Shown piece by piece: positions 1 to 9,303 of a stretch of DNA of 64,000 nt; position 1 is the first letter of the stretch, and each line of letters begins with the position of its first letter. The notes below the pieces were generated by a model, which made no database searches, was not told the origin of the DNA, and saw nothing but the letters and a program-made list of their open reading frames with translations. A program made the translations under genes and the position numbers. Source of the DNA: Ramlibacter cellulosilyticus (lineage in GTDB: Bacteria > Pseudomonadota > Gammaproteobacteria > Burkholderiales > Burkholderiaceae_C). The stretch is taken from the NCBI RefSeq assembly GCF_014297465.1, contig NZ_JACORT010000006.1, positions 186,001 through 250,000 of the forward strand, given 5' to 3'.

Positions 1-265
1 CCTGGCGGTTCATCTGCGTCGGGTCGTGCACGACGAAAAAGACCTGCAGCAGCTGGTCCAGGCTCACCTGCCGGGGGTCGTACGTCAGCTTGACGACCTC
101 CGAATGGCCGGTGCGGCCGGTGCACACTTCCTCGTACGTCGGGTTGGGGGCATCGCCGTTGCTGTAGCCGGACTCCACGTCGGTGACGCCGCGCACTTCC
201 TTGAACACCGCCTCGGTGCACCAGAAGCAGCCGCCGCCCAGCACGATTTGCTGCAGGTCGCTCAT
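1..265 (-). CDS. msrA: Peptide-methionine (S)-S-oxide reductase MsrA, N-terminal part (runs off the window edge)
   Basis: This enzyme reduces methionine-S-sulfoxide in oxidised proteins, using an active-site cysteine that thioredoxin recharges. The visible N-terminal ~88 residues begin [26 protein letters not shown] is the MsrA catalytic motif and its first Cys is the nucleophile. It is followed by the family stretch [13 protein letters not shown] and [16 protein letters not shown]. The start is the ATG whose complement lies at 263-265, preceded by an AGGAG ribosome site. The C-terminal half lies beyond base 1. It is divergent from the TetR gene. The family call is secure; only the missing end limits it. 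Confidence 0.96.
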   Translation of the reverse strand, partial: MSDLQQIVLGGGCFWCTEAVFKEVRGVTDVESGYSNGDAPNPTYEEVCTGRTGHSEVVKLTYDPRQVSLDQLLQVFFVVHDPTQMNRQ

Positions 266-315
266 GTCGGTTCTCCTGCGGGCGACTGTACCCGCCGCCG
301 CAAGGATGGGCTGCC

Positions 316-345
316 TTGACGCGGCAAACCCCGCACAGCTACATT
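316..345 (+). promoter_or_regulatory. Candidate sigma-70 promoter of the tetR-RND operon
   Basis: TTGACG at 316-321 and TACATT at 340-345 are separated by 18 bases. The first matches the -35 consensus at five of six positions, the second the -10 consensus at four of six. It lies 60 bases before the chosen TetR start and runs into the palindrome at 344-365. This is inferred from sequence alone. Confidence 0.5.
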
Positions 346-365
346 ACTAACCAGTCAGTCATTAA
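344..365 (+). promoter_or_regulatory. Imperfect palindrome, probable TetR operator
   Basis: The two ends mirror each other in the pattern TTAnTnAC-n6-GTnAnTAA (12 of 22 positions symmetric). The site overlaps the -10 region of the candidate promoter. TetR-family repressors usually bind such a site ahead of their own gene, so autorepression of the efflux operon is the likely role. Confidence 0.5.
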
Positions 366-405
366 CTGCCGCCCACTCCGCCCCGGGGTGCCGGCACCCC
401 CGCCC

Positions 406-1071
406 ATGTCCTCCACCCGCCTCGCCGACGACAGCCAGTCCAGGCGCGAACGCCGCAAGGAAGCGCGCCCCGGCGAGCTGCTCGATGCGGCCCTCGACCT
501 TTTCGTCGAGAAGGGCTTCGCCGCCACGCGCTCCGAGGAGGTCGCCGCGCGCGCCGGCGTCTCCAAGGGCACCCTCTTCCTCTACTTCCCGACCAAGGAG
601 GAGTTGTTCAAGGCCGTCGTGCGCGAGAACATGTCCGGCCGCTTCGCGGAGTGGCAGGAGGAGTTCATGAAGTTCGAAGGCTCCACGGCGGACATGGCAC
701 GCCACTTCATGCGGGTGTGGTGGGAGCGCATCGGCGCCACGCGCGCCTCCGGCATCACGAAGCTGATGATCAGCGAGGCGCGCAACTTCCCGGAACTGGC
801 TGCGTTCTACCAGCAGGAAGTGATCCGCCCCGGGACCGACCTGGTGCGGCGCATCCTGCAGCGGGGCATCGCGCGCGGCGAGTTCCGTCCCGTCGACGTC
901 GAATACGCGGTGTTCGGCGTCGTCGCCCCGATGATCTTCCTGATCATGATGAAGCATTCGCTCGGCGCCTGCGCGCCCCAGGACTACCCGCTCGACCCGC
1001 AACGCTACGTGGACACGCAGATGGACATGCTGCTGCAGGGCCTCTGCGCACGTCCGGGAGCGCAGGCATGA
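406..1071 (+). CDS. TetR/AcrR family transcriptional repressor of the RND efflux operon
   Basis: A 221-residue regulator that probably represses the efflux operon it heads. Residues ~20-65 form the TetR helix-turn-helix, with the family pattern [42 protein letters not shown]. The rest is the helical ligand-binding/dimer domain, which resembles the C-terminal domain of AcrR-type efflux regulators. I start at the ATG at 406. An upstream in-frame start at 316 would place coding sequence over the promoter and operator. Its stop overlaps the start of the adaptor gene by four bases (ATGA), implying translational coupling. The inducing ligand is unknown. Confidence 0.92.
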   Translation: MSSTRLADDSQSRRERRKEARPGELLDAALDLFVEKGFAATRSEEVAARAGVSKGTLFLYFPTKEELFKAVVRENMSGRFAEWQEEFMKFEGSTADMARHFMRVWWERIGATRASGITKLMISEARNFPELAAFYQQEVIRPGTDLVRRILQRGIARGEFRPVDVEYAVFGVVAPMIFLIMMKHSLGACAPQDYPLDPQRYVDTQMDMLLQGLCARPGAQA

Positions 1072-2246
1072 AGCGCTGGCAAGGCATCGCGGCCGCGGCC
1101 GTCGTGGTGGTGGTGGTCGCCGTCGGCGGCTGGCGCGCCATGGGCGCGCGGCAGGCGCAGCAGGCCGCGCAGGCCCAGCTCGCGACCCAGAAGGCGCAGC
1201 CCCTGGTGGAACTCGCGGCGACGGACGTGGTCCGCGCCGAGACGCGCGAACTGCGCCGCGGCCTGCCGGTCTCCGGCTCCATCAAGGCGGTGAACTCCGC
1301 CTTCGTGAAGGCACGCGTGCCCGGCGAACTGCTGGAACTCGTGCTGCGCGAAGGCGACCCGGTCAAGGCCGGCCAGGTGGTCGCCCGCATCGAGCGCACC
1401 GAAGGCCAGGCGCGCCTGAACCAGGCGCAGCAGCAGGCCGACGCGGCCAAGGCGCAGATCGACATCGCCGAGCGCCAGTTCAACAACAACAAGGCGCTGG
1501 TGGACCAGGGCTTCATCTCGAAGTCGGCGCTGGACACCTCGCAGAACAACCTCGCCGCCGCACGCGCCACGCACCAGGCCGCGCTGGCCGCCGTGGACCT
1601 CGCGCGCAAGGGCGTGGAAGACACCGTGCTGCGCGCTCCCATCACCGGCGTCGTCGCGCAGCGCCTCGCGCAACCGGGCGAGCGCGTGGCGATCGACGGC
1701 CGCATCCTCGAGATCGTGGACCTCTCCAGCCTGGAGATGGAAGCGACGCTGAGCGCTGCCGATTCCGTGGAGCTGCGCGTCGGCCAGGACGCCACCCTGC
1801 AGGTGGAAGGCAGCGCGCGCCCCGTGGCGGCGCGCGTGGCGCGCATCAACCCCAGCGCGCAGGCGGGCAGCCGCAGCGTGCTCGCTTATCTCTCGATCGC
1901 GGACACGACGGGCCTGCGCCAGGGCCTGTTCGCGCAAGGCACCGTGCGCCTGGGACAGTCTTCGGCGCTCGCCGTGCCGCTGTCGGCGGTGCGCACGGAC
2001 AAGCCTTCGCCCTACGTGCAGCTCGTGGAGGACGGCAAGGTGGTGCACCGCGCCGTGCAGGCCGGCGAGCGCGGCGACGCGGACAAGGAGAAGTGGGTGG
2101 CCGTGCAGGGGATCGCGCCGGGGGCGGTGGTGATCCTGGGGCATGTGGGGGCGTTGCGGGAGGGGACGCTGGTGAAGTTCACCGGGGGACCCTCACCCCA
2201 GCCCTCTCCCGCAAGCGGGAGAGGGAGCAAGAGTCCCAGCCCGTAA
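1068..2246 (+). CDS. RND efflux periplasmic adaptor (membrane fusion protein, AcrA/MexA type)
   Basis: A 392-residue adaptor linking the inner-membrane RND pump to an outer-membrane channel. An N-terminal membrane anchor (residues ~5-24) is followed by a biotinyl-lipoyl-like half-domain ([26 protein letters not shown]), a coiled-coil hairpin (~110-180), the second lipoyl half ([20 protein letters not shown]) and beta-barrel/membrane-proximal domains. The start is set by the four-base overlap with tetR; a much longer in-frame reading upstream is only the shadow of tetR. The last ~20 residues (rich in Pro, Ser, Gly) are encoded by an intergenic hairpin repeat, so the ancestral stop was probably earlier. 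Confidence 0.93.
   Translation: MKRWQGIAAAAVVVVVVAVGGWRAMGARQAQQAAQAQLATQKAQPLVELAATDVVRAETRELRRGLPVSGSIKAVNSAFVKARVPGELLELVLREGDPVKAGQVVARIERTEGQARLNQAQQQADAAKAQIDIAERQFNNNKALVDQGFISKSALDTSQNNLAAARATHQAALAAVDLARKGVEDTVLRAPITGVVAQRLAQPGERVAIDGRILEIVDLSSLEMEATLSAADSVELRVGQDATLQVEGSARPVAARVARINPSAQAGSRSVLAYLSIADTTGLRQGLFAQGTVRLGQSSALAVPLSAVRTDKPSPYVQLVEDGKVVHRAVQAGERGDADKEKWVAVQGIAPGAVVILGHVGALREGTLVKFTGGPSPQPSPASGRGSKSPSP
2190..2231. repeat. Hairpin repeat inside the 3' end of the adaptor gene
   Basis: Two perfect 11-base arms (2202-2212 and 2215-2225) flank AA and are preceded by a C-rich CCCTCACCCCAG lead. This matches a repeat commonly seen between genes in proteobacterial genomes. Here it is translated as the last residues of the adaptor. 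It leaves only a few bases before the RND pump start and may modulate mRNA stability between the two genes. Confidence 0.75.
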
Positions 2247-2251
2247 CCGCC

Positions 2252-5200
2252 ATGTGGTTCACCCGCGTCAGCCTCAGGAACCCCGTGTTCGCCACGATGG
2301 TGATGCTCGCCATCGTCGTGCTGGGCCTGTTCTCGTACAAGCGCCTCAACATCGACCAGTTCCCCAACATCGAGTTCCCGGTGGTGGTGGTGCAGACCGA
2401 GTACCCGGGCGCATCGCCCGAGATCGTGGAGAGCGAGGTCAGCAAGCGGGTGGAGGAGGCGGTGAACTCCATCGCCGGCATCAACGCCCTCACCTCGCGC
2501 AGCTACGAAGGCCAGTCACTGGTCATCATCGAGTTCCAGCTGCACGTGGACGGCCGCAAGGCCGCCGACGACGTGCGCGAGAAGGTGGCGTCCGTGCGCC
2601 CCCTCTTCCGCACGGAAGTGAAGGAGCCCCGCGTCCTGCGCTTCGACCCGGCGAGCCGCCCGATCTGGTCGCTGGCCGTGCTGCCCGACACCCGCGGCGG
2701 CGCGCGCGCGATGACGCCGGTGGAGCTGACCAACTGGGCCGACCAGGTGCTCAAGAAGCGGCTGGAGAACGTGCGCGGCGTCGGCTCCGTGACGCTCGTG
2801 GGCGGCAGCAAGCGCGAGATCAACATCTACCTCGACCCGGCGGCGCTGGAAGCGCTGGGGATCACGGCCGACCAGGTGGTGGCGGCGGTGCGCAGCGAGA
2901 ACCAGGACCTCCCCGTCGGCGCGATCCGCTCGCTGGCGCAGGAGCGGGTGGTGCAGATCGACGCGCGCATGCAGCGCCCCGAGGACTTCGGCAACATCAT
3001 CGTCGCCCGCAAGGGATCAGGAACCGCCGGTCAAGCCGGCGGGGGCACGCCCGTGCGCGTGCACCAGGTCGCGCGCGTCACCGACGGCGGCCAGGAAGTC
3101 GAGAGCCTCGCCCTCTACAACGGCCAGCGCACCCTGCTGCTGCAGGTGCTGAAGGCGCAGGACGAGAACACCATCGAGGTGATCGACGGCTTGCGCAGCA
3201 CCCTGGCGGACATGCAGGCGCAGCTGCCCGGCGGCGTGAAGCTGAAGCAGGTGACCGACTCCTCGCGGCCGATCCGCGTCGCCGTGGAGAACGTGCGGCG
3301 CACGCTGCTGGAAGGCGCGGCGCTCACCGTGCTGATCGTCTTCCTGTTCCTGAACTCCTGGCGGTCCACGGTCATCACCGGCCTGACGCTGCCCATCGCG
3401 CTGATCGGCACCTTCCTGTTCATGTACGCCTTCGGCTTCTCCATCAACATGGTGACGCTGATGGCCCTGTCGCTGTGCGTGGGCCTGCTGATCGACGACG
3501 CGATCGTGGTGCGCGAGAACATCGTGCGCCACGTGCAGATGGGCAAGCCGCCTTACCAGGCCTCGCTGGAAGGCACGCAGGAGATCGGCCTGGCCGTGCT
3601 GGCCACGACCTTCTCCATCGTGGCCGTGTTCCTGCCCATCGGCTTCATGGGCGGCATCATCGGCAAGTTCTTCCACGAGTTCGGCGTGACCATCGTGGCG
3701 GCGGTGCTGATCTCGATGTTCGTGAGCTTCACGCTGGACCCGATGCTGTCCTCCGTGTGGCACGACCCGGAGGCGGAGGGCCACGGCAAGCCCAAGGCGA
3801 AGCTCACCACCTACGACCGCACCATCGGCCGCGTGACGGGCTGGTTCGACCGCTCCACCGAGCGGCTGGCCGACGCCTACCAGTCCATCCTGCGCTGGTC
3901 GCTCGCGCACAAGCTGGCCACGGTGCTGGGCTCCGTCGCCATCTTCCTCACGAGCGTGTTCATGGTGCCGCTGCTCGGCACCGAGTTCGTGCCGAAAGCG
4001 GACTTCTCCGAGACGACCATCAGCTTCTACACGCCGGTGGGCTCCTCGCTGGAGCTGACCGAAGCCAAGGCGCGCCAGGTCGAATCCATCGTTCGCGAGT
4101 TCCCGGAAGTGCGCTACACGGTGGCGACGATCAACACGGGCGCCGCCGCGGGCAAGATCTACGCGAACCTCTACGTGCGGCTGGTCGATCGCAAGGACCG
4201 GCAGCGCAGCGTGGACACCATGGCCAGCATCCTGCGCGAGCGCCTGAAGCAGGTGCCGGGCATCACGGTGACGCACGCGGGCCTGCTCGATGCCGTGGGC
4301 GGCAACAAGCAGATCGAGTTCTCGCTGCAGGGTCCCGACCTCAAGGAGCTGGAGCGCCTCTCGCGCCTGGCGACCGAACGCATCCGCGACATCCCCGGCC
4401 TGGTGGACCTGGACTCCAGCGTCAAGCCGGACAAGCCCACGGTGGCCGTGCAGGTGCGGCGCGACGCCGCCTCGGACCTGGGCCTGTCGGTGGCGCAGAT
4501 CGCGGGCGCCTTGCGCACGCTGGTCGCCGGCCAGACGGTGGGCAACTGGCGCGCGCCCGACGACGAGACCTACGACGTCAACGTGCGGCTCGCCCCGGAT
4601 GCGCGCAACGCGCCGCAGGACCTGGAACGCCTGCCTTTCTCCGTGGGCAGCAACGCCGACGGCAGTCCGCGCATCGTTCGCCTGAACCAGGTCGCGACGG
4701 TGCGCGAATCGACGGGCCCCAACCAGATCAACCGCCGCGACCTCACGCGCGAGGTGGCGATCAGCGCCAACGCGCACGGCCGCTCGGCCGGCGACGTCTC
4801 CAACGACATCCGCGCGCGCCTCGACACCATCCAGCTGCCGCCCGGCTACCGCTACCAGTTCAGCGGCTCCACCAAGAACATGAAGGAGTCCTTCGGCTAC
4901 GCGGTCTCCGCGCTGGCGATGGCCGTGATCTTCATCTACATGATCCTGGCGAGCCAGTTCAAGAGCTTCCTGCAGCCGCTGGCGCTCATGACCTCGCTGC
5001 CGCTCACGCTGATCGGCGTGGTGCTGGCGCTGCTGGCCTTCCACTCCACGCTCTCGATCTTCTCGGTGATCGGCATCGTGATGCTCATGGGCCTGGTGAC
5101 CAAGAACGCGATCCTGCTGGTGGACTTCGCCATCCGCATGCGCGAGCAGGGCATGGAGCGCTCGCAGGCCCTGCTGCATGCCGCCCGCGTGCGCCTGCGG

Positions 5201-5479
5201 CCGATCCTGATGACGACGCTGGCCATGGTGTTCGGCATGGTGCCGCTCGCCTTCGCCCTCACCGAAGGCTCCGAGCAGCGCGCCCCCATGGGGCAGGCCG
5301 TGATCGGCGGGGTGATCACCTCGTCGCTCCTGACGCTCGTGGTCGTGCCGGTCGTGTACTGCTACCTCGACGACTTCGCCCGCTGGCTGAGGCGTGGGCG
5401 CCACGCGGCCCCCGAAGGCAGCGGCGGTGGCGCGGGGGCCGAGCCCGTCCCGGCTTCTAGAATGGGGGGTTTGTCCTGA
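2252..5479 (+). CDS. RND efflux pump, inner-membrane permease (AcrB/HAE1 family)
   Basis: A 1075-residue proton-driven multidrug exporter, full length for the family (about 1030-1080). It shows the N-terminal TM helix ([20 protein letters not shown]), the periplasmic porter start ([20 protein letters not shown]), the TM4 proton-relay pair Asp-Asp in [19 protein letters not shown], the large periplasmic loops, and TM10 [14 protein letters not shown]. The ATG at 2252 begins five bases after the adaptor stop; the longer in-frame reading upstream is the adaptor's other frame. It should pair with the adaptor and probably the TolC-like channel at 6594. Substrates cannot be inferred. Confidence 0.96.
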   Translation: MWFTRVSLRNPVFATMVMLAIVVLGLFSYKRLNIDQFPNIEFPVVVVQTEYPGASPEIVESEVSKRVEEAVNSIAGINALTSRSYEGQSLVIIEFQLHVDGRKAADDVREKVASVRPLFRTEVKEPRVLRFDPASRPIWSLAVLPDTRGGARAMTPVELTNWADQVLKKRLENVRGVGSVTLVGGSKREINIYLDPAALEALGITADQVVAAVRSENQDLPVGAIRSLAQERVVQIDARMQRPEDFGNIIVARKGSGTAGQAGGGTPVRVHQVARVTDGGQEVESLALYNGQRTLLLQVLKAQDENTIEVIDGLRSTLADMQAQLPGGVKLKQVTDSSRPIRVAVENVRRTLLEGAALTVLIVFLFLNSWRSTVITGLTLPIALIGTFLFMYAFGFSINMVTLMALSLCVGLLIDDAIVVRENIVRHVQMGKPPYQASLEGTQEIGLAVLATTFSIVAVFLPIGFMGGIIGKFFHEFGVTIVAAVLISMFVSFTLDPMLSSVWHDPEAEGHGKPKAKLTTYDRTIGRVTGWFDRSTERLADAYQSILRWSLAHKLATVLGSVAIFLTSVFMVPLLGTEFVPKADFSETTISFYTPVGSSLELTEAKARQVESIVREFPEVRYTVATINTGAAAGKIYANLYVRLVDRKDRQRSVDTMASILRERLKQVPGITVTHAGLLDAVGGNKQIEFSLQGPDLKELERLSRLATERIRDIPGLVDLDSSVKPDKPTVAVQVRRDAASDLGLSVAQIAGALRTLVAGQTVGNWRAPDDETYDVNVRLAPDARNAPQDLERLPFSVGSNADGSPRIVRLNQVATVRESTGPNQINRRDLTREVAISANAHGRSAGDVSNDIRARLDTIQLPPGYRYQFSGSTKNMKESFGYAVSALAMAVIFIYMILASQFKSFLQPLALMTSLPLTLIGVVLALLAFHSTLSIFSVIGIVMLMGLVTKNAILLVDFAIRMREQGMERSQALLHAARVRLRPILMTTLAMVFGMVPLAFALTEGSEQRAPMGQAVIGGVITSSLLTLVVVPVVYCYLDDFARWLRRGRHAAPEGSGGGAGAEPVPASRMGGLS

Positions 5480-5496
5480 ATGCCACGAGAAAGCCC

Positions 5497-6186
5497 ATGA
5501 CCGCCGTCCCCGACCTCGAACGCGCCCGCTTCAACATGATCGAGCAGCAGATCCGTCCCTGGGACGTGCTGGACCTCGACGTGCTGGCCTTGCTGTCGCA
5601 GGTGAAGCGGGAGGAGTTCGTGCCCGCCGCCCACCAGGCGCTGGCCTTCACGGACATGATGATCCCCCTGGGCACCCCCACCGAGGAAGCGATGCGCCAG
5701 GGCTGGTGCATGCTCGAGCCCAAGCAGGAAGCCCGCATGCTGCAGGACGTCGCCCCCCGCGCCCACGAGAAGGTGCTGGAGGTCGGCACCGGCTCCGGCT
5801 ACATGGCGGCCCTGCTCGCCAGCCGCGCGCAGCGCGTCATCAGCCTGGAGATCGTGCCGGAACTGGCCCGCACGGCCCGCGAGAACCTGCAGCGCGCGGG
5901 CATCCGCAACGTCGAAGTCCGCGAGGCCGACGGCGCGAAGGGCCTGGCCGCGGAAGGCCCGTTCGATGCCATCGTGCTCTCCGGCTCCGTCGCCGAAGTG
6001 CCGCAGGCGCTGCTCGCGCAGCTGAAGGTCGGCGGCCGGCTGGCCGCGATCGTCGGCGACGAGCCCGTCATGCGCGCCACCTTCATCACCCGCACGGGCG
6101 AGGCCTCGTACACCACCACGCAGCCCTGGGACACCGCGGCGCCGCGCCTGGCCAACTTCCCCGCGCCTTCGCGCTTCCACTTCTGA
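5497..6186 (+). CDS. Protein-L-isoaspartate O-methyltransferase family protein
   Basis: A 229-residue S-adenosylmethionine-dependent methyltransferase of the PCMT fold. It has the SAM motif I (VLEVGTGSGYMAALLA, residues ~90-105) and the family start NMIEQQIRPWDVLDLDVLALLSQVKREEFVP. Members methylate isoaspartyl residues in damaged proteins. This subgroup is somewhat divergent from E. coli Pcm, so the exact substrate is less sure. It begins 17 bases after the pump gene and precedes a rhodanese and a TolC-like gene on the same strand, so it could be read from the efflux operon. A TAGAAT hexamer at 5457-5462 might give it its own promoter. Confidence 0.88.
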   Translation: MTAVPDLERARFNMIEQQIRPWDVLDLDVLALLSQVKREEFVPAAHQALAFTDMMIPLGTPTEEAMRQGWCMLEPKQEARMLQDVAPRAHEKVLEVGTGSGYMAALLASRAQRVISLEIVPELARTARENLQRAGIRNVEVREADGAKGLAAEGPFDAIVLSGSVAEVPQALLAQLKVGGRLAAIVGDEPVMRATFITRTGEASYTTTQPWDTAAPRLANFPAPSRFHF

Positions 6187-6196
6187 GGCGGCCGGC

Positions 6197-6532
6197 ATGA
6201 TCGCCCAGGTCCGCCCCGCCGACTGGCCCGACTGGCTGCAGGCGCAGCCCGGGCGCCCCGTGCTGCTGGACGTGCGCGAGCCCTGGGAGGTGCAGACCGC
6301 CAGCGTGCCCGCGGGCGACTTCGACCTGGTGGCCATTCCCATGAACGAGATCCCGGGGCGCCTGGCGGAACTGCCGCAGGACCGGCCCATCGCCTGCCTG
6401 TGCCACCACGGCGCCCGCAGCCTGCGCGTGGCCATGTTCCTGGCGCAGCAAGGCTACGCGGACGTGGCGAACATCGCGGGCGGCATCGATGCGTGGTCGC
6501 GGGAGCGCGATCCGGGGATTCCCAGGTATTGA
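6197..6532 (+). CDS. Single-domain rhodanese-like sulfurtransferase
   Basis: A 111-residue cytoplasmic protein with one rhodanese domain. The active-site loop reads C-H-H-G-A-R-S with Cys69 as the probable persulfide carrier, matching the CxxGxR pattern of small GlpE-type proteins. The N-terminal strand VLLDVREPWE is also typical. It starts 10 bases after the methyltransferase gene and 61 bases before the TolC-like gene. Its physiological sulfur acceptor is unknown. Confidence 0.9.
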   Translation: MIAQVRPADWPDWLQAQPGRPVLLDVREPWEVQTASVPAGDFDLVAIPMNEIPGRLAELPQDRPIACLCHHGARSLRVAMFLAQQGYADVANIAGGIDAWSRERDPGIPRY

Positions 6533-6593
6533 AGCGCCGTCGACAATCGCCGAGGACGACGAGCAGAAAAGCAAGACCCGAAAAGGACGGACC

Positions 6594-7916
6594 ATGAAGA
6601 AGTTGCGGCTTGCGCCCCTCGCGGTGGCGATCGCCCTGGCCGGCGCCGGACCGGCATCGGCGGAGAGCCTGCTGGACATGTACGAGGCCGCCCGTGCCTA
6701 CGACGCCACCTGGCAATCGGCGAAGGCGCAATACGACGCCAACCTGTACCGGGCCGAGCAGGCCAAGGCGGGCATCCTGCCGCAGGCCGGCCTCTCCGCC
6801 GGCGTGAGCCGCAGCAAGATCGACGTGGACAACCCGCCGACGGACCGCATGTTCGGCACGCAGAACGCCACGCTCAGCGCCTCGCAGCCCTTGTACCGCC
6901 CGGCCAACCTGGCCACCTACCGGCAGGGCCAGCGCCAGCTGCAGCTCGCCGAATACCAGCTCACGGCGGCGAGCCAGGACCTGATCATCCGCGTCAGCCA
7001 GGCCTACTTCGACGTGCTGGCGGCGCAGGACACGCTGGCCTTCGTGCGCGCCCTGAAGGAAGCGACGGCGGAACAGCTCGCGTCCGCCAAGCGCAACTTC
7101 GAGGTGGGCACGACGACGATCACCGACACGCGGGAGGCGCAGGCGCGCTACGACCTCGTGCTGTCGCAGGAGATCCAGGCCGAGAACGACCTGCGCATCA
7201 AGCGCCTGGCGCTGGACACGCTCGTGGGTAGACCGGGGTCCCAGCCCAACGTGCTGGGACCGCTGAACAACGTTCCGCCGCCGCAGCCCGCCGACCCGGA
7301 AGCCTGGGTCGCCGCGTCCGAAGATGCGAGCCCGCAGATCCTCGCCGCCAAGTCGAACGTGGAAATCGCGGAACTGGAGACCGAGAAGGCGCGCGCGGGC
7401 CACAAGCCCACGGTGGACCTGACGGCCAGCTACGGCTGGGTGCACAACAACAACGGCAGCGCCAGCTCCACGATCGACAACCGTCCGCGGCAGGGCACGG
7501 CCGGCATCGCCTTCAACCTGCCCCTGTTCTCCGGCTTCGCCGTGCAGAACCGCGTCCGCGAGACGCTGGCGCTGGAGGAAAAGGCGCGCACCGACCTGGA
7601 GGCGACGCGCCGCCAGATCGCGCAGGCGGTCCGCACCGCGTACTTCGGCGTGGTGTCGGGGCAAGGCCAGGTGCGCGCGCTGGAAGCGGCGGAGGCGTCC
7701 AGCCAGAGCTCGCTGGACGCGAACCGCCTGGGCTACCAGGTCGGCGTGCGCATCAACATCGACGTGCTGAACGCGCAGACGCAGCTGTTCCAGACCAAGC
7801 GGGATCTTTCGCAGGCACGGTACAACGTGCTGCTGGGGCACCTGCGGTTGCGGCAGGCGAACGGGACGCTGTCGGCGGAAGACCTGACGCGGTTGAATAC
7901 GCTGCTGGCGCGCTGA
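6594..7916 (+). CDS. TolC family outer-membrane channel protein
   Basis: A 440-residue outer-membrane efflux or type I secretion channel. A signal peptide (MKKLRLAPLAVAIALAGAG...ASA, cut near residue 23) is followed by two repeated helical hairpins. The first starts LLDMYEAARAYDATWQSAKAQYDANL; the second is near residues 240-430 and includes YQVGVRINIDVLNAQTQLFQTKRDLSQARYN. The length equals that of E. coli TolC and relatives. The start is the ATG preceded by AAAGGACGG; an earlier in-frame GTG lies inside the rhodanese gene. It probably serves the RND pump upstream. It converges on waaA with a 120-base inverted repeat between them. Confidence 0.93.
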   Translation: MKKLRLAPLAVAIALAGAGPASAESLLDMYEAARAYDATWQSAKAQYDANLYRAEQAKAGILPQAGLSAGVSRSKIDVDNPPTDRMFGTQNATLSASQPLYRPANLATYRQGQRQLQLAEYQLTAASQDLIIRVSQAYFDVLAAQDTLAFVRALKEATAEQLASAKRNFEVGTTTITDTREAQARYDLVLSQEIQAENDLRIKRLALDTLVGRPGSQPNVLGPLNNVPPPQPADPEAWVAASEDASPQILAAKSNVEIAELETEKARAGHKPTVDLTASYGWVHNNNGSASSTIDNRPRQGTAGIAFNLPLFSGFAVQNRVRETLALEEKARTDLEATRRQIAQAVRTAYFGVVSGQGQVRALEAAEASSQSSLDANRLGYQVGVRINIDVLNAQTQLFQTKRDLSQARYNVLLGHLRLRQANGTLSAEDLTRLNTLLAR

Positions 7917-7926
7917 TCGCGCTTGC

Positions 7927-8047
7927 GGTGGGGTTCGCTTCGCTCACCTTCCGGCGCTGGCGCGCCGCCACCCTACAACACGGGATGCGCCACGACTCGT
8001 AGGGTGCGTGGCGAGAGCCACGGAAGGTGAGCGAAGCGAACCCCACC
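7927..8047. repeat. Large inverted repeat between convergent tolC-like and waaA genes
   Basis: Perfect 27-base arms at 7927-7953 and 8021-8047 surround a spacer that holds a second, weaker inverted pair (CCACCCTAC / GTAGGGTG). The left half is closely related to the element at 16124-16175. Lying between two gene ends, it is likely to act as a two-way terminator. It is a repeat-family member, not a mobile element with coding capacity. Confidence 0.88.
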
Positions 8048-8055
8048 GATCGCCC

Positions 8056-9303
8056 TCAAACCCTCACCATCGCCAACACCGCCTTCGCCGTCCGCACCGC
8101 CGCCCCGCGATGCGCCGCGGCGAACCGCTCGCCTGCTTCCGCGGCCGCCTGGCGCGCCGCGTCGTCCCGCACCAAATCAACGGCCGCCCGCACTCCCGCT
8201 TCCATGTCGGCGACCCGCATCGCCGCCCCGGCCTGCAACGCCAATTCCGCCGCCTCCCCGAAATTGAACGTGTGCGGCCCCATCACCACCGGGCACCCGC
8301 AGGCCGCCGCCTCGATCAGGTTCTGTCCCCCCAGGCGCGCGAAGCTGCCCCCGAGCAGCGCCACGTCCGCCGTCGCGTAGTACAGCGCCATCTCGCCCAG
8401 CGAATCGCCGATCCACACGTCGGCCGGCGCGGGCGCTTCGTTCGTCCAGGCACTGCGGCGCGACACCGAGAAACCGGCCTGCGCCACGAGCGCCGCGACC
8501 TCGTCGAAACGCTGCGGATGCCGCGGCACCAGCAGCCACTGCACGTCGCGGTGCGCCGCGATCGCGCGCAGGAACTCCGCTTCCTCGCCTTCGCGCGAGC
8601 TCGCGAACATCACCACCGGCCGCGGCGAGGTGCCGCGCCAGTCGCGGCCCAGCCGCAGCTGCCCGGCGTCCGGGCTGGCATCGAACTTCAGGTTGCCGAA
8701 CACGCCTTCGACGCGCGCACCGAGCTCGGACAGGCGCCGCGCGTCCTCCTCCGTCTGCGCCCACACGGCATGCAGCGCCCCATAGGCCGGCCGCGACAGG
8801 CGCGCGAGGCGCCGTGCCTGCGCGAGCGACTTGGGCGACAGCCGCGCGTTGGCGAGCGCCAGCGGCACGCCGCGCGCATGGCACAGCGCCGCGAGGTTCG
8901 GCCACACCTCCGTCTCCATCAGGATGCCCGCGCTGGGACGGAAGTGGTCCAGGAAGCGGCGCACGGCCTGCGGCGTGTCCCAGGGCAGCCAGGCCTGCGC
9001 GTCGCCTTCGCGCAGCAGGCGCTGCCCTTCGGCGCGGCCCGTCGCCGTCCCGTGCGTGAGCAGGATGCGCAGGTCCGGCTGCGCGCGGCGCAAGGCGTCG
9101 ACGAGGATCGCGGCCGCCCGGGTCTCGCCGAGCGACACGGCGTGGATCCAGAGCCGGCCCGGCTCCGAGGGCCCGTGGTAGCGCCCGAAGCGTTCCTCGA
9201 CGTGTTCCAGGTAGCCCGGCTCCGCCACGCCGCGGCGCCGCAGCTTCCGGCGCAACAGCGGCTGGGCCCCGATGAGGACCAGGGAATAGAGCGGCCGGAT
9301 CAT
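8056..9303 (-). CDS. waaA: 3-deoxy-D-manno-octulosonic acid (Kdo) transferase
   Basis: A 415-residue membrane-associated glycosyltransferase (KdtA/WaaA) that transfers Kdo from CMP-Kdo to lipid A precursors at the inner face of the cytoplasmic membrane. Diagnostic stretches are the N-terminal membrane segment MIRPLYSLVLIGAQPLL, SLGETRAA, the acceptor motif METEVWPNL, and the donor-binding region GGSFARLGGQNLIEAAACG with GPHTFNF. The ATG complement lies at 9301-9303 and overlaps the waaC stop by four bases, giving the start and showing coupling. It is the last gene of the LPS-core operon. Confidence 0.95.
   Translation of the reverse strand: MIRPLYSLVLIGAQPLLRRKLRRRGVAEPGYLEHVEERFGRYHGPSEPGRLWIHAVSLGETRAAAILVDALRRAQPDLRILLTHGTATGRAEGQRLLREGDAQAWLPWDTPQAVRRFLDHFRPSAGILMETEVWPNLAALCHARGVPLALANARLSPKSLAQARRLARLSRPAYGALHAVWAQTEEDARRLSELGARVEGVFGNLKFDASPDAGQLRLGRDWRGTSPRPVVMFASSREGEEAEFLRAIAAHRDVQWLLVPRHPQRFDEVAALVAQAGFSVSRRSAWTNEAPAPADVWIGDSLGEMALYYATADVALLGGSFARLGGQNLIEAAACGCPVVMGPHTFNFGEAAELALQAGAAMRVADMEAGVRAAVDLVRDDAARQAAAEAGERFAAAHRGAAVRTAKAVLAMVRV

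Noticed and set aside
26..319. Plus-strand ORF opposite msrA
   Set aside because: Antisense of a clear MsrA reading frame with GCFWCTE.
3017..5404. Long antisense ORF (about 795 codons) opposite the RND pump
   Set aside because: His/Arg/Gln-rich composition typical of the complement of G+C-rich coding sequence; no start signal or family.
2254..5460. Very long second-frame ORF (about 1068 codons) over the RND pump
   Set aside because: It is an Arg/Pro/Gly-rich shadow frame of a G+C-rich gene with no domain; the true frame matches AcrB throughout.
5799..7841. 680-codon minus-strand ORF across pcm, rhodanese and tolC-like genes
   Set aside because: Crosses three real plus-strand genes and has shadow-type composition.
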